This document shows, one piece after another, positions 29,629-39,850 of a stretch of DNA of 64,000 nt (the first letter of the stretch is position 1; each line of letters opens with the position of its first letter). The translations under genes were made by a program, and so were the position numbers. Source of the stretch: a bacterium (lineage in GTDB: Bacteria; Acidobacteriota; Thermoanaerobaculia; Thermoanaerobaculales; Sulfomarinibacteraceae). The notes beneath the pieces are model-generated. The model did not search any database. It was not told the origin of the DNA and was given only the letters and a program-made list of their open reading frames with translations. The stretch spans positions 1 through 64,000 of the forward strand of contig JAAESQ010001349.1 of the NCBI GenBank assembly GCA_024229275.1. Reading direction: 5' to 3'.

Positions 29629-32451
29629 TCATCTCTCATTGGGCTGCGAGGTCGTTGCAGCTGACTGCTTCACACTGGAGGCGGCTTGATCTTCCCGCAA
29701 AATGCCTAAAAAATCCTGGGCCTCGATCGTATCGGGATGTTCTTGTCCTAGCAGTTTCGCTCGCGCCTCATACACTAGGACGGCGCATCCCCGAGCCAAC
29801 TGATACTGCTGTTGGCCCGCGAGTGCTCGCGCACGCTCGAGTTCGGCTGATAGGACCACGGGATGATTCGGACCCAACGCCTGAGTTCCGATCTCGACAG
29901 CCCTCTCGCTCAACTTTTGAGCCTCTTCGAACCGGCCCTGGGCGCTTCGAATCCGAGCCAGCGTAATCTGGCTCCCGATGGTGTCGAAGTTCTCCTCGCC
30001 GAGGACCTCCATCTGAATCTTGCTGGCCTCAGAGATCATTCTCTCCGCGTTAACCAGATCACCCTGCTGCAGTTTCAAGAACGCCAACCCTGCGGCGGTC
30101 CTCAGGGTGTCTTTGTCCTGCAAACCAAATTTCTCGCGCTGTTCTTCAAGAGTCGAGACATAGAGCCTTTCTGCGTCTGCAAATCTCCCCTGAGCGCGAT
30201 AAACGTCTGCAAGATGACTCTTAGAGAACAGAGAAGCCTTGTAGCCCGCCCCCGGAAGATTTTGGCGTGAAGCTATTGCTCGTTGCAGCTGCTGCTCGGC
30301 TTCGTCATATCGCGCCACTTGAGCCAACAGCACGCCCAAGTTGTGCAGCGACATCGCGGTGTCCACATGTTCTTCCCCGAGCACTTTCACCCTCACCACA
30401 ATGGCCGATCGAAGCAATGTCTCCGCTCTCTGATAATTACCGAGTTCGGTATGCGCAGCCGCCAGATTGTTGACCAACATCAGCGTGTCGGGATGGTTCG
30501 TTCCGAGCTGGCGTTGCCTCGATTCGAGCGCCTGCTCGAAAAGCTCCGCCGCCTCGCTGAGCTGTCCGCGGTTGAACAGGCCGGCAGCAAGTGCGTTGAT
30601 CGATCTCAGGGTGTCCGGATGGTCGTCACCGAGGACGCGCCGCCGCACCTCAAGCACGCGGCGATCGATCGGTTCGACCTCATCATAACGGCCGGCCGTC
30701 CAATAGAGATCGGCGAGCTGATTCATAGCCATCAACGACGAGGGGTGCTCCTCGCCAAGGATTTCAACACGGGCCTCGATAACTCTCAGCAACAACCCTT
30801 CTCCCTCATCAAAGAGGCCGAGCTGCTGATAAGCGACAGCCAGAGACGCGATTGCCTCAAGGGCCTCCAGATCTATTGAATCTCGTCCACCATGGAGCTC
30901 AACCGCCCGCTCCAAATGATCTTTTGCCTTTTCGACCTCGCCGAGTGACACGTAGGTGTTGCCGATAGTCAAACGAACGGCCGCTTCCACCTCAGCCAGC
31001 TCAGCGAGTTCAGAGCCTTCATCGAGCCTCACCGCAGCCTGCTCGAGCACATCGGCTACGGCAACATCGTCACCCTGCGCCTTTTTCGGGTCAACTGAAG
31101 AAAGCAGTTCGGCGAGAAAATCGGAGACTGCTTCCGCTTTAACTGCCTGTTGCTGCGCGTCACTCCGCGCCAGTTCCGCCTCGTTGCGCAACACGCGCTC
31201 CTGCACGAAGCCCGCGGTAATCAGCACCAACAGACCGGCAGTGGCGAGAACACCGGCGCGATGACGTTGCACAAACTTGCCCATTCGATAGGGAAGTGTG
31301 CTCCGCCTGGCCTGCACCGGCATGCCCCCGAGAAAACGTTCGATGTCCTGACCAAGCTGTTCGGCCGAGGCATAGCGTCGTTCGGGATCTGGGTTCAAGG
31401 CCTTGAGGCAAACGGTTTCGAGATCATGGTCGATCCGGCTCCATGCAACCGTCACCCCAGGCAATGTCTTGCGACTAGCCTGGCCGGTCAAAGGTGTTCC
31501 CTCAGCTTGACTCCGTGAACGAAGCTTCGCGTTCGGCGTTGGAGGCATCTGGCGAGAGACCAATTTAGGATCCCAGTTGCTACGATCGTGAGGCCGCTCT
31601 CCCGTCAGAAGTTCGAATAGCACGACTCCGAGAGCGTAGACGTCTGTAGCCGTAGTCACCGCCGCTCCAAGGAGCTGTTCGGGCGCCGCGTACTCGGGCG
31701 TCATCAGTAGCTGACCCGTTCGAGTGTTTTCTGATTCTTCGGGAGCATCCGCCAGCAGCTTTGCGATACCAAAATCCAGCAATTTCACCTGCCCATTCCC
31801 ATCGACGAAGATGTTGCCGGGTTTGAGATCCCGATGTACGACTAGGTTTCGGTGCAAATAGCTCACTGCATCAACGACGTCCAGAAACAAGCGCAGAACT
31901 GTATCGATGCTGGACCTATTCTGCTCACAGTGGCGGGTGATCGGCAGACCTTCGACGATCTCCATCACGAAGTAGGGTCGCCCCTCCTCAGAGACTCCGC
32001 CGTCCAACAGATGTGCGATGTTGGGGTGGGAAAGACCCGCAAGAAGCTGGCGTTCAGCTACGAAACGTGCCCTCAGCTGCGGTGTTTCCATGTCGAGGTG
32101 CAGCAGCTTCAACGCCACTTCTTGATCGAAGGATCCGTCGATTCGCTCGGCGCGATACACCGCGCCCATGCCGCCGTGGCCGATGGCTACGAGTGTTCGG
32201 TAGGGTCCAATCTGGATCCCTGTCTGCGTGGCACTTTCGAGTTCTTGAGGTGAGGACGCTACGATATCGTTCACCAAATCGCCAAAATAGTCCGCCGCGT
32301 CGTCGTATGAGGCGAGGAGATCTTCAATCGCTCGCCGTAATTCGGGTTCGCCATCACATTCCTGGTCGAGAAATGGACCTCGATCTTCAACAGATCGCTC
32401 CAATGTCGCGTCAAGCAACTGTGCAAGTCGATCGAGGGAACCGTGACTCAT
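29629..32451 (-). CDS. Serine/threonine protein kinase with C-terminal TPR repeats
   Basis: IGHGGMGAVYRAERIDGSFDQEVALKLL, LVVHRDLKPGNIFVDGNGQVKLLDFGIAKLL, ATDVYALGVVLFELLTGERP; TM segment; multiple TPRs. Confidence 0.95.
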   Translation of the reverse strand: MSHGSLDRLAQLLDATLERSVEDRGPFLDQECDGEPELRRAIEDLLASYDDAADYFGDLVNDIVASSPQELESATQTGIQIGPYRTLVAIGHGGMGAVYRAERIDGSFDQEVALKLLHLDMETPQLRARFVAERQLLAGLSHPNIAHLLDGGVSEEGRPYFVMEIVEGLPITRHCEQNRSSIDTVLRLFLDVVDAVSYLHRNLVVHRDLKPGNIFVDGNGQVKLLDFGIAKLLADAPEESENTRTGQLLMTPEYAAPEQLLGAAVTTATDVYALGVVLFELLTGERPHDRSNWDPKLVSRQMPPTPNAKLRSRSQAEGTPLTGQASRKTLPGVTVAWSRIDHDLETVCLKALNPDPERRYASAEQLGQDIERFLGGMPVQARRSTLPYRMGKFVQRHRAGVLATAGLLVLITAGFVQERVLRNEAELARSDAQQQAVKAEAVSDFLAELLSSVDPKKAQGDDVAVADVLEQAAVRLDEGSELAELAEVEAAVRLTIGNTYVSLGEVEKAKDHLERAVELHGGRDSIDLEALEAIASLAVAYQQLGLFDEGEGLLLRVIEARVEILGEEHPSSLMAMNQLADLYWTAGRYDEVEPIDRRVLEVRRRVLGDDHPDTLRSINALAAGLFNRGQLSEAAELFEQALESRQRQLGTNHPDTLMLVNNLAAAHTELGNYQRAETLLRSAIVVRVKVLGEEHVDTAMSLHNLGVLLAQVARYDEAEQQLQRAIASRQNLPGAGYKASLFSKSHLADVYRAQGRFADAERLYVSTLEEQREKFGLQDKDTLRTAAGLAFLKLQQGDLVNAERMISEASKIQMEVLGEENFDTIGSQITLARIRSAQGRFEEAQKLSERAVEIGTQALGPNHPVVLSAELERARALAGQQQYQLARGCAVLVYEARAKLLGQEHPDTIEAQDFLGILREDQAASSVKQSAATTSQPNER

Positions 32452-32452
32452 C

Positions 32453-33034
32453 TCAGACCGAGCCCGTCTTTAGCTCGCGATACAACCAGGTACGAGCCAA
32501 GCTCCAACCACGCTTGACCGTCGCCGACGAAACGTCAAGCGCCTCGGCGGTTTCATCGACGGTCAGCCCACCGAAACACCGACATTCAACGATCCGAGCC
32601 AACCGCAAATCCTCGATTTCGAGTTGGTTCAGCGCTTCATCTAGCGCAAGCAGCTCTTCGGAGCGCTGCTCAGAGACCAGCATTGAATCTTCGAGCGCTA
32701 TCGGAGCAGCGCCTCCACCACGTTTCTTTCGTCCGTGCCAGCGAGCATTATCAATCAGAATCGACCGCATAGCCTTGGAAGCCACTGCGTAGAACTGGCG
32801 ACGATTGGTAAAGTCACCGCGACTCTGATCGGCGAGCTTGAGAAATGCCTCGTGGACAAGACTGGTCGTTCCGAGCGATTGTCCACCATTCCAGCGGTAC
32901 CGGTTGGCGCGCGCCAGCGCTTTCAGCTCGCCATACACCAATGGCATGAGTTGCTCAAGAACTGCCTGCCTGCCTTCTTCCTTCGCCTCATCCAGTTTTT
33001 CCAGGAGTTGCGTGATTTCGCCGACATCATTCAT
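32453..33034 (-). CDS. ECF-type RNA polymerase sigma factor (TIGR02999-like)
   Basis: GELKALARANRYRW...TTSLVHEAFLKLADQ...FYAVASKAMRSILIDNAR...VECRCFGGLTVDETAEALDVSSATVKRGWSLARTWLYREL; 1 nt from the kinase gene. Confidence 0.93.
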   Translation of the reverse strand: MNDVGEITQLLEKLDEAKEEGRQAVLEQLMPLVYGELKALARANRYRWNGGQSLGTTSLVHEAFLKLADQSRGDFTNRRQFYAVASKAMRSILIDNARWHGRKKRGGGAAPIALEDSMLVSEQRSEELLALDEALNQLEIEDLRLARIVECRCFGGLTVDETAEALDVSSATVKRGWSLARTWLYRELKTGSV

Positions 33035-33280
33035 CTCGTTCTTGGCCTCCGGTCACACCACAATAAGCCGACTTTCGCGCATTATCTCGAATCGTCTCGT
33101 ACCGCTTTTGAATGCATTAAACCCGACTGCCGAAATGATAACAAAGATTGATAGGACTTGAGATTTCGCGTCCTCCAAAACCCATATCGGCAGGCTCTTG
33201 TCCTCTCCACCTGATCCATCGATGATCTCTTTCTCGGCAAAAAGTCGTTTGTTCAGTCAAAGGTCGGAAGGAGTCCCCTC

Positions 33281-36200
33281 ATGAGTCGTCAGTTCATGAT
33301 CTTTGTGCTGAGCATCATCGGTGTGACCTCGATTGGAGCTGCTGAGATACCTCTGGGTACAGATCGGGCACCTCTTTCCTTCGAGGAAAGGGTCACTGCC
33401 TTCGAAAAAGTAGAAAACGTGTATTGGTCCTACCGAATCTGGCCGCAGGAGAACCCCACGGCCAAGCCCGCTCGTGACGAGGTGATGTCGCACGAGCAGG
33501 TTGTTGCCAAGGTCGAGAAATTTCAACTCTATGAGGCGGCTCTCGAGCAAATTTGGGAAGAGCCCTTGACTCCTCAGCGAATCCAGGCCGAGCTCGACCG
33601 CATCGCCAGGAGCACTCAACATCCCGAGCTGCTGAACGACATTTTCACCGCTCTCAGCCAGAATCCCTATCTGATAGCCGAGTGCTTCGTCCGTCCCCGG
33701 CTGGCTGAGCGTTTGGTCAGGGAGCGCTACGCCTGGGATTCCGAGATCCACCGTCAGACGCGGGAGCAAGCCGAGGCAGAGCTCCTGGGTGCATCACGCG
33801 TGGCGGATCTCGAACATACCACCGCCTCGATGGGCGAGGTGTCCTGGGTCCGGGATGATGCGGGCGTATTCGATGAGCCGACCGGGCACGACGAGCTTCG
33901 GCTCACCCCCGGCGAGTGGAACGAGACAACGATCCGGCTGGCCGGGCGGTTCCCCTCCGCTGCAGCCCCAACGCCGGCTGCTTTTCACCGGTCCAACCCC
34001 GGCGAGCAACTTACCGCGCAGGTAGGGTGGGGAGTCTCGCCGCTCTTCGAGACCACCGGCGCCTTCGGCGTGGTGGAGGTGCTTGCGGCCGACGACGGCA
34101 GTGCGCATATCGCGTCAGCGACCTGGCCCAAGCGTACCTTCGCCGATTGGCTGCAGAACGCACAGGCCGAGCTGAGACCGACGACGTCAAATGTGGGAAG
34201 CTATGCCCTGCCCAAGCTCGCGAGTGGCGACCCCTGTATCGACGACACCTGGACGCCGACGGCCGGTAGCGGCCCTCCGGCCGCCCGGTCGGGACACAAG
34301 GCGGTGTGGACCGGGACCGAGATGATCGTCTGGGGTGGTGGGGACACCGCTTCCTACCTCGATAACGGCGGTCGCTACGATCCTGTCACCGACAGCTGGC
34401 TGCCGATATCGACCAGTGGGGCGCCGGCCGCCCGGTCGGGACACAGCGCGGTGTGGACCGGAGCTGAGATGATCGTCTGGGGTGGGGAGGATGGTACAAC
34501 CTCGCTCAACACTGGTGGTCGCTACGATCCCGATTCGGACAGCTGGACGGGCATGACCTCCGCCGGCGCGCCGACGATCAGAAATTACCACCACGCCGTA
34601 TGGACCGGGAGCGAGATGATCATCTGGGGAGGAAGAGACGGCGCCGTCTACACTAACACTGGCGGGATCTACGATCCGGCCACGGACAGCTGGACGCCAA
34701 CCACCACCACCGGAGCGCCGTCCGGGAGGACCTTTGGCGCCGCGGCATGGACCGGCGACGAGATGATCGTCTGGGGAGGGTGGAACGGGACAACCTCTCT
34801 CGGGTCCGGCGGTCGCTACGATCCCAGCACCGATAGTTGGACTGCCACGAGCACCACCGGAGCCCCAGGCAGCCGGTATTACCACCACGGGGTGTGGACC
34901 GGCGACGAGATGATCGTCTGGGGCGGCCACAACGGAGCATCGATGCTCACCAGCGGCGGTCGCTACGATCCGACCACGGACAGCTGGACCGCCACAAGCA
35001 CCACCGGAGCCCCAAGCGGTCGATATACCCACGCCACGGTATGGACCGGCGACGAGATGATCGTCTGGGGCGGCTACAACGGAGTGTCGATGCTCAATAC
35101 CGGCGGTCGCTACGACCCGGCCACGGACAGCTGGACCGCCACGAGCAGTACCGCAGCCCCAAGCAGTCGTCGCGGTCATTCCGCGGTGTGGACCGGCGAC
35201 GAGATGATCGTCTGGGGTGGGTGGAACAACCCCACGTGCTTCAATACCGGCGGTCGTTACGACCCGGCCACGGACAGCTGGGTGGCCACGTCTGCGAGCG
35301 GCGCACTGGCCCCTCGCCACAACCACAGAGCAGTGTGGACGGGCACGGAGATGGTCGTCTGGGGCGGGTACGACACCATCGCCGCTTCCCACCTCGACAC
35401 CGGCGGTCTCTACGATCCTGCAACCGACAGCTGGGTAGCCACGTCTGCCACCAATGCGCCGAGCCCAAGGGCGGGTTTTGCAGCAGCGTGGACCGGCACG
35501 GAGATGATCGTCTGGGGCGGTTATGGCGGCTCCAACCTGAACACCGGCGGTCGATATGACCCGGCGGCCGACACCTGGACGGCCACAACCACCAGCGGCG
35601 CGCCACAGGGTCGCTACAACCTCACCGGGTTGTGGACCGGCACCGAGATGATCGTCTGGGGTGGGTGGAACAACAGCACCGTTACCGCATCCGGAGGCCG
35701 CTATGACCCGGCAGCCGACAGCTGGACGCCGACGGCCACCAGCGGCGCACCGTCCGCGAGGCAGCTGCATACCGCTGTCTGGACCGGTACGGAGATGATC
35801 ATCTGGGCGGGCGCGCTCCCTACCACTGGCACCGGCGGTCGCTACGATCCGACCACCGACAGCTGGACGCCGACGTCCTCAAGCGCACTGGCGGTAGCGA
35901 GGTACTACCACGAAGCGGTATGGACAGGCACGGAGATGATCGTCTGGGGGGGGTACGACGGCTCCTCTGCCATGACCGCCGGCTGTCGCTATGACCCTGC
36001 CACAGACAGCTGGGCCGCCACTTCGCCGACCGATGAGCCGGCCGCACGCCGTCTCAATGCCCTGGTGTGGACCGGCACGGAGATGATCGCCTGGGGCGGG
36101 GATGACAAGGTGAGCTACCTGGACACCGGTGGTCGCTACGACCCGGTGGCAGACAGCTGGGCTGCGACCTCCACGATCGGCACGCCAGCAGGGCGCTCCT

Positions 36201-37711
36201 ACTTCCCAGCGGTGTGGACAGGTACAGGGGCGGAGATGATTGTCTGGGGGGGGTACGACGGCGCCTCAGTCGACACTGGTGGCCGCTACTGCGCCTCGGG
36301 TGTGCTCGGTATTGATTTCGGTGATGCTCCCGACCCGACCTATCCCACGCTGCTGGCATCGGACGGCGCCAGGCATCCCAACTTTGGACTTCTCTACCTC
36401 GGCTCAACCGTTGACGGCGAGGCCGACGGACAGCCGACAGCGGGTGCGGACGGCGACGACAACGACGCGGGTGGGGATGATGAGGACGGCGTGACCTTCA
36501 CGTCACTTCTCATCCCGGGAGAGACGGCCGGCGTCGATGTGCAGGTGTCTGACTCCTGCTATCTCAACGCCTGGATAGACTTCAACGGCGACGGAGACTG
36601 GGCCGACGCCTTCGAACAGATTTACTCGGACCACACACTAACCACCGGCACCAACTCCCTCACATTCAGCGTACCCGCTTCGGCCCCGCCCTCCGGCATT
36701 ACCATTACCCGCTTTCGGGTCGACTCGACTGGCGGTCTCGGCACAACCGGCCTCGCGACCGATGGTGAGGTTGAGGACTCGCTCGCAACGATCGAGGAGC
36801 TGGACTACGGCGACGCCGCGGACCCGAGCTATCCGACACTGCTGGCTTCGGACGGCGCCCGCCACTTGCTCGGCGGAAGCCTGTACCTTGGCGCCTCTGT
36901 CGATGTCGATGCTGACGGCCAACCGACCTCTGGCGCCGACGGAGACGATCTCGACGGCGTAGATGATGAAGATGGTGTGACCCTTCCCTCGTCGCTTCCG
37001 GGCGGCACAACGAGCGAAATCAACATCACTGCCTCAGCGCCCGGTCTGCTCAACGCCTGGACCGACTTCAACAGCGACGGCGACTGGCTTGATGCCGGAG
37101 AACAGATCTTCACCGACGAGGCGGTATTAACTGGCAGCAACGCCCTGGACGTGTCAGTCCCACTGACGGCAACACCGGGTAGCACGACCATGCGATTTCG
37201 CCTCGATTCCTCTGGTGGATTGGCGCCGACAGGGCTTGCCATGGATGGCGAGGTGGAAGACTACGCGATCACCATCGATCCGTGGGCCGACCTCAGTCTG
37301 GGAACCCATGAATCCCTGGATCCGGTGGTGGAAAACAGCCAATTTAGCTATTTCGTTACGGTGAGCAACAACGGCCCTCTGGACGCAACCGGAGTCGTCC
37401 TTACCGATACGTTGGACGCCAACGTCAGCTTCATTGCAGCCAACCTGCCTGCATGTGGCGAAGCCTCTGGGGTGGTCACCTGTGCCCTGGACCCGATCCC
37501 GTCCGGCACATCAACACAGGTGGAGATAGAGGTCGAAGCGGTCGCCGGTTTCACAGGCACCCTCACAAATACCGCATCTGTGGTTCTCGATCAGCCTGAC
37601 CCGATCACAACAAACAATGACGACACTGAAGAGACCGAAGTGATCGATGCCGCTGTGTACATCTTCTCCGACGGCTTCGAAACCGGAGACACCAGCCGTT
37701 GGTCGACGTAG
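33281..37711 (+). CDS. Large secreted kelch-like repeat protein with two GEVED-type domains, a DUF11-type domain and C-terminal IFSDGFETGDTSRWS motif
   Basis: 1476 aa; 14 tandem ~49 aa repeats (aVWTGtEMIVWGGyng..lNTGGRYDPaTDSWtatst.GAPsgR..H); two GDAxDPxYPTLLASDGARH domains; DUF11-like VSNNGPLDATGVVLTDTLDANVSF. Confidence 0.92.
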   Translation: MSRQFMIFVLSIIGVTSIGAAEIPLGTDRAPLSFEERVTAFEKVENVYWSYRIWPQENPTAKPARDEVMSHEQVVAKVEKFQLYEAALEQIWEEPLTPQRIQAELDRIARSTQHPELLNDIFTALSQNPYLIAECFVRPRLAERLVRERYAWDSEIHRQTREQAEAELLGASRVADLEHTTASMGEVSWVRDDAGVFDEPTGHDELRLTPGEWNETTIRLAGRFPSAAAPTPAAFHRSNPGEQLTAQVGWGVSPLFETTGAFGVVEVLAADDGSAHIASATWPKRTFADWLQNAQAELRPTTSNVGSYALPKLASGDPCIDDTWTPTAGSGPPAARSGHKAVWTGTEMIVWGGGDTASYLDNGGRYDPVTDSWLPISTSGAPAARSGHSAVWTGAEMIVWGGEDGTTSLNTGGRYDPDSDSWTGMTSAGAPTIRNYHHAVWTGSEMIIWGGRDGAVYTNTGGIYDPATDSWTPTTTTGAPSGRTFGAAAWTGDEMIVWGGWNGTTSLGSGGRYDPSTDSWTATSTTGAPGSRYYHHGVWTGDEMIVWGGHNGASMLTSGGRYDPTTDSWTATSTTGAPSGRYTHATVWTGDEMIVWGGYNGVSMLNTGGRYDPATDSWTATSSTAAPSSRRGHSAVWTGDEMIVWGGWNNPTCFNTGGRYDPATDSWVATSASGALAPRHNHRAVWTGTEMVVWGGYDTIAASHLDTGGLYDPATDSWVATSATNAPSPRAGFAAAWTGTEMIVWGGYGGSNLNTGGRYDPAADTWTATTTSGAPQGRYNLTGLWTGTEMIVWGGWNNSTVTASGGRYDPAADSWTPTATSGAPSARQLHTAVWTGTEMIIWAGALPTTGTGGRYDPTTDSWTPTSSSALAVARYYHEAVWTGTEMIVWGGYDGSSAMTAGCRYDPATDSWAATSPTDEPAARRLNALVWTGTEMIAWGGDDKVSYLDTGGRYDPVADSWAATSTIGTPAGRSYFPAVWTGTGAEMIVWGGYDGASVDTGGRYCASGVLGIDFGDAPDPTYPTLLASDGARHPNFGLLYLGSTVDGEADGQPTAGADGDDNDAGGDDEDGVTFTSLLIPGETAGVDVQVSDSCYLNAWIDFNGDGDWADAFEQIYSDHTLTTGTNSLTFSVPASAPPSGITITRFRVDSTGGLGTTGLATDGEVEDSLATIEELDYGDAADPSYPTLLASDGARHLLGGSLYLGASVDVDADGQPTSGADGDDLDGVDDEDGVTLPSSLPGGTTSEINITASAPGLLNAWTDFNSDGDWLDAGEQIFTDEAVLTGSNALDVSVPLTATPGSTTMRFRLDSSGGLAPTGLAMDGEVEDYAITIDPWADLSLGTHESLDPVVENSQFSYFVTVSNNGPLDATGVVLTDTLDANVSFIAANLPACGEASGVVTCALDPIPSGTSTQVEIEVEAVAGFTGTLTNTASVVLDQPDPITTNNDDTEETEVIDAAVYIFSDGFETGDTSRWST
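34245..36300 (+). repeat. Coding tandem repeat array, 14 kelch-like units of ~147 bp
   Basis: Recurrent DNA core gagatgatcgtctggggnggn...ggcggtcgctacgatcc; counted from the translated motif EM(I/V)(I/V/A)W.G. Confidence 0.9.
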
Positions 37712-37789
37712 GAATCAGTCACGCCAAGGTGACGCATTTCGCGAAACGCAGGCGCCATCTGGGCCGCTTGCGATGACTCGCTGGAACTC

Positions 37790-37823
37790 GAGCGGCTTCG
37801 GGCTGATAGGCCCGAAGCCGCTC
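37790..37823. terminator. Perfect 14-bp stem hairpin downstream of kelch gene
   Basis: GAGCGGCTTCGGGC-tgatag-GCCCGAAGCCGCTC, 78 nt after the stop codon. Confidence 0.75.
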
Positions 37824-37955
37824 TACTAAAAACCGATATGTAGCGCTACCTACCAAGCCCATTTCGAAGGATTTCTCTCCGACAAGCATTCGAACATTTG
37901 GGTGTACTCAGTCGATACTCAAGTGATTCTGGTGTCGAACCCGAGGAGGACGACC

Positions 37956-39536
37956 ATGGCAGGTTGCACTAACCCGCAAGGGCAAACTTCAAGAAACGGC
38001 GGTCAAACCGGGCACTTCCTTTGGCGATGGTTCACCGTCAACTCAGTGCTGACCGGGATTCTGTCATTGGCCTGGCTCGTCTTCCGAAGCGGCCCGAAAC
38101 CGAGCCGACTGACCTACCCATGTCAACAAGCGGCGTACTCCACCGCCAGCCTCGCTCTGGCCGCTCCTGTTGTGGCTGTCTTGATCACGGCCCGGAAAAA
38201 GGTAGCGGCCAGCCTGCGGACTCGCGCCGGGCTCACCGCCATGGCGTTGGTAATCATCGCACCACTTTGCGTTTGGGGCGCCAGAACACATCTCGCGACC
38301 GAGAGAGCCATACTGCTCTCGCCGCCGGCCGACTACAACGCAACAGTCTTCCGTGTCACCGATTGCCCCGAGGATCCAATCGGCGACTCCTTCCCTGGAC
38401 TCGACAACCTACTCTTTCTCATGGGCCGGAACGGCCTCAAGTTCTACCAGACGGCTGCGGTCACAAATCTCGCCGGACCGGATGGGATCATTGCGGCCAA
38501 CGATGTCGTCATCGTCAAGATCAACTATCAATGGACAGGGCGCGGCGGAACCAACACCGATCTCCTCCGCGGCCTGATCCGGACCATACTCGACCATCCC
38601 GACGGATTTGCCGGCGAAGTCGTTGTGTGTGAGAACACTCAGTTTGCTCCCTCGAATCACTTCGACCGTCCGGGCGGCAACAACAGCCAAGATCGCACTC
38701 AATCACCTCTCGACATCGTTCGTGACTTTCACGACCGTGGCTATCCCGTCTTCGCCTATGACTGGACGGTACTTCGCCCTCGCGCTGTGGACGAATTCTC
38801 GCAAGGAGACGACAGCCAGGGCTACGTCGTGTACGATCTCGATCCTGATGCTAATGGTCGCGTTTCGTACCCCAAATTCATCCCGGCAAGTGGGACCCGG
38901 ATTAGTCTTCGTGACGGCATTTGGGACCCTGTGACGAGGACCTACGACAGGAACCGACTCAAGTTCATCAACGTCCCTGTACTCAAGCCTCATGGTGCCG
39001 TGTACGGCGCGACCGCCTGCGTCAAGAACTACATGGGTGTCGTAACAGATGTGCTCAACACTTATTCGCACGATGCCACCAGGTCAGGATTGATGGGCGC
39101 CTTGATTCGCGAAATCGGGCTGGCGGACCTCAACATCCTCGATTGCATTTGGATCAACCCAAATCCGAGCAGCGGTCCGTCGGTAGGCTACTCGACTCGC
39201 ACAGACCAACTGGTCGCCAGTGTCGATCCGGTAGCAGCCGACATCTGGGCGGTCACGAACATCCTCGTTCCAGCGTTCATAGACTACGGCTTCCCTCCAC
39301 CATGGTCATCCCCTGACGCGACACCGAACGACCCGTCGAGCGACTTCCGCGTATATCTCGACAACTCGATGAATGAGATCCTCAAGGGAGGCATTCCGGT
39401 CACTAATGACCTCAACAGAATAAGAGCCATCTCATGGGACGGCACGAGCCAACTCCCTCGGACTCCACAGCGGGTCACTCCGAGACGAGCGCGTCCACGC
39501 CCTTTGGTTCGTTCCGGAGCAGCTGCCCCGAGCTAG
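37956..39536 (+). CDS. DUF362-like membrane-anchored protein
   Basis: ATG 37956 with GAGGAGG-like RBS; NVPVLKPHGAVYGATACVKNYMGVV and LVASVDPVAADIWAVTNIL are DUF362-like; N-terminal TM segments. Confidence 0.75.
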   Translation: MAGCTNPQGQTSRNGGQTGHFLWRWFTVNSVLTGILSLAWLVFRSGPKPSRLTYPCQQAAYSTASLALAAPVVAVLITARKKVAASLRTRAGLTAMALVIIAPLCVWGARTHLATERAILLSPPADYNATVFRVTDCPEDPIGDSFPGLDNLLFLMGRNGLKFYQTAAVTNLAGPDGIIAANDVVIVKINYQWTGRGGTNTDLLRGLIRTILDHPDGFAGEVVVCENTQFAPSNHFDRPGGNNSQDRTQSPLDIVRDFHDRGYPVFAYDWTVLRPRAVDEFSQGDDSQGYVVYDLDPDANGRVSYPKFIPASGTRISLRDGIWDPVTRTYDRNRLKFINVPVLKPHGAVYGATACVKNYMGVVTDVLNTYSHDATRSGLMGALIREIGLADLNILDCIWINPNPSSGPSVGYSTRTDQLVASVDPVAADIWAVTNILVPAFIDYGFPPPWSSPDATPNDPSSDFRVYLDNSMNEILKGGIPVTNDLNRIRAISWDGTSQLPRTPQRVTPRRARPRPLVRSGAAAPS

Positions 39537-39850
39537 AATCTAGTAGCAGTGGCAGGCCTCAGACGCGAATCAACCTGCTGACACAACCAACGATCCCATC
39601 TTCGTGCCGGCCACACCGTACGGGCGGGAAGAAGCGTACTGAATTCAGAGTCTCCATCCACGGCAGGTCGACACACCCCAACGGCACCGGATCGCAAGAT
39701 CGAGTGAGACAGCAATGTGAGTTTCTGTTTCAGGTCGTTTCAGTCTTGTTAAATCTCGGGTGGTTTGAGCCCCTTCGGGCAACTCCTAAGGGCGACTCAC
39801 CGTACTTCTGGGGCGCAGACACCATGGCGGCTCGGACGGGCGGGAATGAA

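Noticed and set aside
34187-35770. 527 aa minus-strand ORF antisense to the kelch gene
   Set aside because: It mirrors the high-GC repeat array in frame; the composition is Gly/Pro/Arg-rich repeats without a fold signal, while the plus-strand frame has clear kelch, GEVED and DUF11-like domains.
33281-37711. CRISPR-like regular repeats near 34-36 kb
   Set aside because: Period ~147 bp, in frame and encoding kelch-like units; no short identical repeats with unique spacers and no cas genes.
39434-39850. N-terminal extension of the MIP channel ORF
   Set aside because: Overlaps the DUF362-like 3' end and has no conservation pattern; the channel begins naturally at MRFKREFIGETVG.
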